In this document: positions 60,321 to 64,000 of the stretch, in pieces
Layout of the letters: each line of letters begins with the position of its first letter
Position numbering within the stretch: the stretch's first letter is position 1
Assembly (NCBI RefSeq): GCF_023228165.1
Contig: NZ_JALOBS010000027.1
Coordinates: 1-64,000, forward strand
DNA: 64,000 nt
DNA from: Methylomonas sp.
Lineage (GTDB): Bacteria > Pseudomonadota > Gammaproteobacteria > Methylococcales > Methylomonadaceae
Reading direction: 5' to 3'
Position numbers and translations under genes: made by a program
The notes under the pieces: model-generated
Told to the model about the DNA's origin: nothing
What the model saw: the letters and a program-made list of their open reading frames with translations, nothing else
Database searches by the model: none

Positions 60321-61385
60321 TTATGTTTTACTGGCGGCAAAGAACGGATTGAGGGTTAAGTCATCAGCATCATGCTGGCTCGGCCGCGGCCCCAGCCACA
60401 TGCTCCACCCCAATCTGGCTTCACCGCTCATACTGGAACGATCGGCCTTGGCGGGTATACCCAAACTCAATTCCGCCGGCACTTCATCTTTGTGTAGAAT
60501 CAGCTGAACATCCCAAACCAATTCGTCACCCAAAAAATTACGCACCGTGGCGGCCAATTTGGCCAAACCCGCGGCTCCCGGTAACAAGGCCAGATATTGG
60601 GCTAATTTCAACGGCCCCAGCACAATTCTGAATTTATGTTGACAGCCCCAGACAAAAGCCCCCAATAAAGTCGATTGCCCCAAAGTTGCCAATTCCGGCG
60701 TATAACCCAGACGGCTATGATCGCTATGCTGGATCTCCATCCATTCGCCAATGAACTCTTCTATGCGGACTTGTATCGACAAAATGTCGGCAATAATGGC
60801 CTGCAAACTATCCGGCGATTTGGTCTGGGCGGAAAAATGTCCGGCGTAATAAAACTTGGCCCTGTCATCCAGCGCATCACGGCGGCGAAACGCCTCGCCC
60901 CCCAAGCCCAGCAACGAACCAACATAAAAACCAAACCGGTCTGCATGCGGCCTGTCGTAGCTGACAGTCGGGCGGGGATTGGCCCAGGCACGATAAAATA
61001 AACAAATCATCCGATGATGAAAAATATCGGCAAACCGCGCCATGGTCGGATCGTGATGATTCCTTAAGCGTTCTCTTGCATATTCAGTTAAATGCAAGGG
61101 CAAGGGGCCATTGGGACCGAACAAACCCAAAAAATTGACGGCCAATCTGGGCACCCCCGAGCCCCCCACATGACAGGACGCTAATGCCGAGGCTGGAAAT
61201 TGCAATTCAGGCTCTTGAGACAAGCGCACGGCGTCTTCGCTAAGTTTAACCGCCGTCCCCAATCTGGGTTTATCTGCATTGAGCGCTTCAATCCAGCGTA
61301 GCGTTTCAAAAAAATCGAAACGGTATGCGGCCTGCTCCAGCTCGTCGATCAAAACGTGTGCCGGCGTCCGATTCGGGTTGGCCAT
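60321..61385 (-). CDS. tssG: T6SS baseplate protein TssG
   Basis: 354 residues. Baseplate wedge component with TssF, TssE and TssK. Typical start (LIDELEQAAYRFDFFETLRWIEAL), FPASALASCHVG, VNFLGLFGPNGPLPLHLTEYARERLRNHHDPT, and FADIFHHRMICLFYRAW. It overlaps the 3' end of tssF by 37 bases, implying coupled translation and fixed stoichiometry. Confidence 0.95.
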   Translation of the reverse strand: MANPNRTPAHVLIDELEQAAYRFDFFETLRWIEALNADKPRLGTAVKLSEDAVRLSQEPELQFPASALASCHVGGSGVPRLAVNFLGLFGPNGPLPLHLTEYARERLRNHHDPTMARFADIFHHRMICLFYRAWANPRPTVSYDRPHADRFGFYVGSLLGLGGEAFRRRDALDDRAKFYYAGHFSAQTKSPDSLQAIIADILSIQVRIEEFIGEWMEIQHSDHSRLGYTPELATLGQSTLLGAFVWGCQHKFRIVLGPLKLAQYLALLPGAAGLAKLAATVRNFLGDELVWDVQLILHKDEVPAELSLGIPAKADRSSMSGEARLGWSMWLGPRPSQHDADDLTLNPFFAASKT

Positions 61386-63232
61386 CGCGCCACCTCTCCG
61401 CGATCCGTGGTGCGGATGACGGTTTCAATAAAGGAATTAATAGATACATAGCGGGTAAAAAACTGATCCAAAACCGTACCCATCAGAAAATAGCCGCCAC
61501 CTTCAAATGCGGATTCATCCAGCAAAACCGTAATCTCCAGGCCGCGCCCGAACACCATGGGCCCTTTGGAATCGATACGTCTGACCACGTTCTTGGCATT
61601 TACCGAGATAACTCCTTCGATTTGCTTTTTGATGGTGGGCTCGCGATTATCGGCATAAAGACTTAATAATTCACGTAAAGCGGCGGCACCCTGTTTTGGA
61701 TCACTATCGATCAACGACAAATAATTCAGCGAGAGATGGTTAATTAATCGCCAGACACTTTCGCCGGCATAAGCAGCCGGTAGCGGTCGGGTGGGGCCGG
61801 AAATACAGCGAATCGATTTAACCGGCGCACTGATTTGCAGACTAAAATCGGTATCCCCCAAACCTACCGGCATCACCATCGGCAAGTCGCGGTTAGTGCA
61901 GAGCGTTTCCAGGCCCATTTGATTGATCTGCGGCGAATAAGGCGCTTGTTCGGTATCGACTATGGAAATAAAACATTCGCTACCGATATAGCTGGATCGC
62001 ATGCCCTTGCGACGCTGCTTGGATGACAAAATGCGTTTTTGCCGCCTCAACATGTAATAGGCGGTTTCGGACTGATTCTGATACACGCTTTTTGAACCGT
62101 AAAACGGCAAAAAGGTTTGCTCGTTACGGTCTTCGCCGAAACCAGCCACATGCTCGACGCTAACGACTTCGTAATCCATTGGCCGCGTGCGATCCACCAG
62201 CACATGATATTCCGATTGGCGTTGATCGACATGCAAACGATCCGTGCGCTTAGGGAACAGATTAATGGCAGGCACGCAGAACAAAGCCAGATTGGCTTTA
62301 TCCAAAGCGTTAATCAGTTGCGCATCGCTGCGATCCAATAATACGAACAACTCCAGCTCATCGGTTTGACAATCGGCAATTAAAGATGAGAGTCCGGATA
62401 ATTCGGCAAACAAAAAACGCTCGGGAAAGGCAAAATATTCCTGCAAAATTCGATAGCCATCGAAGGAACGCGGCGTTTGCCTGAGCATGGCTTCTTCTTT
62501 TTCAAAACCCAGGCCCCGTGCGCATTTTCCGCCGGCAAATTTAACCTGGACTTGCGAGCCATTTTTAAATTTACAGGCCAAGGCTTTTGAATTGGCCAAT
62601 AATTGTTCATACAAGCGATAAGGAATCGCGCCGGCTCCACGTAAAAACAGCGGCAGGGTGTCCAGCGATAACTGATTGAAACGCACGCCGGCCGTGCAAC
62701 GCAACACGATGCGGATAGCCCCTTTAACATTCTGCAAATGCTTGGGGTCGGCCAAACCGCAACTGGAAACGGCCGCCAAAGACGGTAAGTATTCCACCTG
62801 ACCGATTTCCAATGGCCATAGTTGCAAGGGGTATGCGGTTTGGTATTCGCACGCCGTTTGCTCGCCTTTGGCGATTTGGCTGCGTAAAGCACTGCCTTTG
62901 TCTATCAAAAAACCTTCCGCCAGACTTTCTTCGGTTAAATCCGGCTTAAATTCCACCACGGTCATTGACGGCGTGGCGGCCAAATAATGCGGATATACAA
63001 TTTCCAGCAGATGTTGGGTAAAGTTAGGAAACTCGGCATCGACTTTTAGCTGGACCCGGGCCGCCATAAAGGCAAAACCTTCGAATAACCGCTCCACGTA
63101 AGGGTCGGAACATTCGAAGGCATCCAGACCTAAGCGGGCGGCAATTTTAGGGAATTCACTGGCAAACTCGGCACCGACTTCGCGTACATGCTGCAGCTCG
63201 CGGTTATAGTAATGAAGCAGACGAGGATCCAT
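61349..63232 (-). CDS. tssF: T6SS baseplate protein TssF
   Basis: 627 residues. Starts MDPRLLHYYNRELQHVREVGAEFASEFPKIAARLGL with DPYVERLFEGFAFMAARVQLKVDAEFP, the hallmark of TssF/VasA. Full-length for the family. It is 2 bases from tssE and overlaps tssG. Confidence 0.96.
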   Translation of the reverse strand: MDPRLLHYYNRELQHVREVGAEFASEFPKIAARLGLDAFECSDPYVERLFEGFAFMAARVQLKVDAEFPNFTQHLLEIVYPHYLAATPSMTVVEFKPDLTEESLAEGFLIDKGSALRSQIAKGEQTACEYQTAYPLQLWPLEIGQVEYLPSLAAVSSCGLADPKHLQNVKGAIRIVLRCTAGVRFNQLSLDTLPLFLRGAGAIPYRLYEQLLANSKALACKFKNGSQVQVKFAGGKCARGLGFEKEEAMLRQTPRSFDGYRILQEYFAFPERFLFAELSGLSSLIADCQTDELELFVLLDRSDAQLINALDKANLALFCVPAINLFPKRTDRLHVDQRQSEYHVLVDRTRPMDYEVVSVEHVAGFGEDRNEQTFLPFYGSKSVYQNQSETAYYMLRRQKRILSSKQRRKGMRSSYIGSECFISIVDTEQAPYSPQINQMGLETLCTNRDLPMVMPVGLGDTDFSLQISAPVKSIRCISGPTRPLPAAYAGESVWRLINHLSLNYLSLIDSDPKQGAAALRELLSLYADNREPTIKKQIEGVISVNAKNVVRRIDSKGPMVFGRGLEITVLLDESAFEGGGYFLMGTVLDQFFTRYVSINSFIETVIRTTDRGEVARWPTRIGRRHTF

Positions 63233-63234
63233 GA

Positions 63235-63738
63235 CTAGCCGCCTACTTCCTTAACGGTGACTTCACCGGTCTCCAGATCGAGATCGCTGCGAATAAACAA
63301 GTGAACCGGCAACGGTTGTGCCCATAAATCACCTTCGATTTTGAAAGACAGGGAGTTATGACTCATTTCATCGTGAGCGGCTATGATTTCAATTCGCAGC
63401 GAATTGGCTAAAATTCTGGGCTCGAAATCGACAATAGCTTGTTTTAATTTGCGTTCCAATAGCCCGGCATCCACACTGCTAAAGTTGGTGCCGGATAGCG
63501 CCGGTATGCCGTAATTTATCACGGAACGCGCCACGTAAGGCGCGGCGGACAAGTCCTCCAGGGCTTCAAAAGCCGTGGTATTTAACAGCCAGCTGATATC
63601 TCTTAAAACGCTTTGCCGCAATTGCCGGTAGGACATGACACGCTGCTCGCGCGATTCGGTTTTCTCCGTCGGTGCATAGTCCGTGAGCCGGTCCAGCAAG
63701 GAAGGCTGCAAACGCTCTTTAGCAACAAGCTCAGCCAT
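63235..63738 (-). CDS. tssE: T6SS baseplate protein TssE (gp25-like)
   Basis: 167 residues, homologous to phage T4 gp25. Landmarks: PSLLDRLTD, the gp25 core LRDISWLLNTTAFE, YVARSVINYGIPALSG, and LKQAIVDFEPRI. It is 2 bases after the tagJ-like gene and 2 bases before tssF. Confidence 0.93.
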   Translation of the reverse strand: MAELVAKERLQPSLLDRLTDYAPTEKTESREQRVMSYRQLRQSVLRDISWLLNTTAFEALEDLSAAPYVARSVINYGIPALSGTNFSSVDAGLLERKLKQAIVDFEPRILANSLRIEIIAAHDEMSHNSLSFKIEGDLWAQPLPVHLFIRSDLDLETGEVTVKEVGG

Positions 63739-63740
63739 TT

Positions 63741-64000
63741 TTATTCTGAAGTTGCGGTATTAAAGATTAATTCCCGAGTATCCAATAAGGCATGTTCGCC
63801 ATTGTCGGTTATCAAAATGCGCTGCCCTAAACCGTGGTAATGACCTGCCGCAGGCTCATGCCATTCGGTTTTACGCGCCAAACGCAATGCAGCGTCCTCG
63901 GCTTTTTCGGTACCCGGATAGCGGGAAGGAATTAAACCAAATGCGCTGCCGCCATTAGTCCAGGTAAATTGGGCCGGCAACCAGACCAAATCCCGCAAAT
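63741..64000 (-). CDS. tagJ: ImpE/TagJ-family T6SS accessory protein (C-terminal part only)
   Basis: The 5' end lies outside the window. The visible part has VWLPAQFTWTNGGSAFGLIPSRYPGTE, LRLARKTEW, GLGQRILITDNGEHALLDTREL, which match the C-terminus of ImpE/TagJ proteins. TagJ binds TssB and ClpV in systems that have it. Its presence ahead of tssE-tssF-tssG-clpV marks the subclass of T6SS that uses TagJ. Confidence 0.85.
   Translation of the reverse strand, partial: LRDLVWLPAQFTWTNGGSAFGLIPSRYPGTEKAEDAALRLARKTEWHEPAAGHYHGLGQRILITDNGEHALLDTRELIFNTATSE

Noticed and set aside
1..64000. tRNA, rRNA, CRISPR array, integrase, complete insertion sequence
   Set aside because: No clover-leaf T-arm motifs outside coding sequence, no regularly spaced direct repeats, and no transposase or recombinase reading frame were found.

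Overview
This 64 kb window reads as a chromosomal segment of a gammaproteobacterium. The order tilS / pyrG-kdsA-eno-ftsB-ispD-ispF-truD, a DUF2066-type gene divergent from purM, NtrB/NtrC and a class II Cys-type KdsA all fit that group. The mix of PEP-CTERM proteins, NasA/NasB plus NirBD nitrate assimilation, GlgB and a type VI secretion system resembles Methylococcales methanotrophs such as Methylomonas. That last step is inference from memory: no methane or C1 gene lies in the window. I see no tRNA, rRNA, CRISPR array, integrase or intact insertion sequence. Apparent short repeats and decayed genes mark where the region has been rearranged.

Layout. (1) 1-11.4 kb: a PEP-CTERM protein, tilS, two tandem small membrane proteins overlapping a membrane diguanylate cyclase, then the housekeeping run pyrG-kdsA-eno-ftsB-ispD-ispF-truD, interrupted by two repeat elements. 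(2) 11.4-15.8 kb: accessory DNA with an ODP-like metallo-beta-lactamase-fold protein and a three-gene cassette of exported proteins, one with a possible caspase-like His/Cys dyad. (3) 16.3-37.9 kb: a nitrogen island. The minus-strand operon nrtA-nrtB-nrtC(D)-porin-nasB-nasA covers nitrate uptake and reduction to nitrite. narK-nasT and nirB-nirD-phzF are divergent from one another. An internally deleted amtB, a small exported protein and ntrB-ntrC follow. nrtA and nirB each have a well-formed sigma54 promoter and a leader with an intrinsic terminator, and NtrC-like sites lie upstream. The inferred circuit is NtrC plus sigma54 for nitrogen limitation and the ANTAR protein NasT for antitermination when nitrate or nitrite is present. 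(4) 38-52 kb: a degenerate dynamin-like protein, a secreted metzincin with a PKD domain, glgB, a frameshifted remnant, a divergent LeuA/citramalate-synthase-like and LeuB pair, a DUF2066-type gene, purM, and two paralogous PEP-CTERM proteins. (5) 52.3-64 kb: a minus-strand type VI secretion operon (tagJ-tssE-tssF-tssG-clpV) that continues into a candidate effector/immunity module and ends with a TPR-methyltransferase.

The most novel-looking system is that module at 53.7-57.5 kb. Two diverged aspzincin-like (M35-type) metallopeptidases without signal peptides lie directly downstream of clpV. Three paralogous small proteins accompany them: one predicted lipoprotein, one cytoplasmic and one with a cleavable signal peptide. 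The lipoprotein gene also has an internal ATG with a strong Shine-Dalgarno sequence, so each toxin-like protease may be matched by both a cytoplasmic and an envelope inhibitor. This is inference from gene arrangement and motifs. Other notable points are an ftsB that can apparently only start at ATT, a fused nitrate ABC ATPase with one degenerate ATP site, and a NasT whose receiver lacks the phospho-acceptor Asp.
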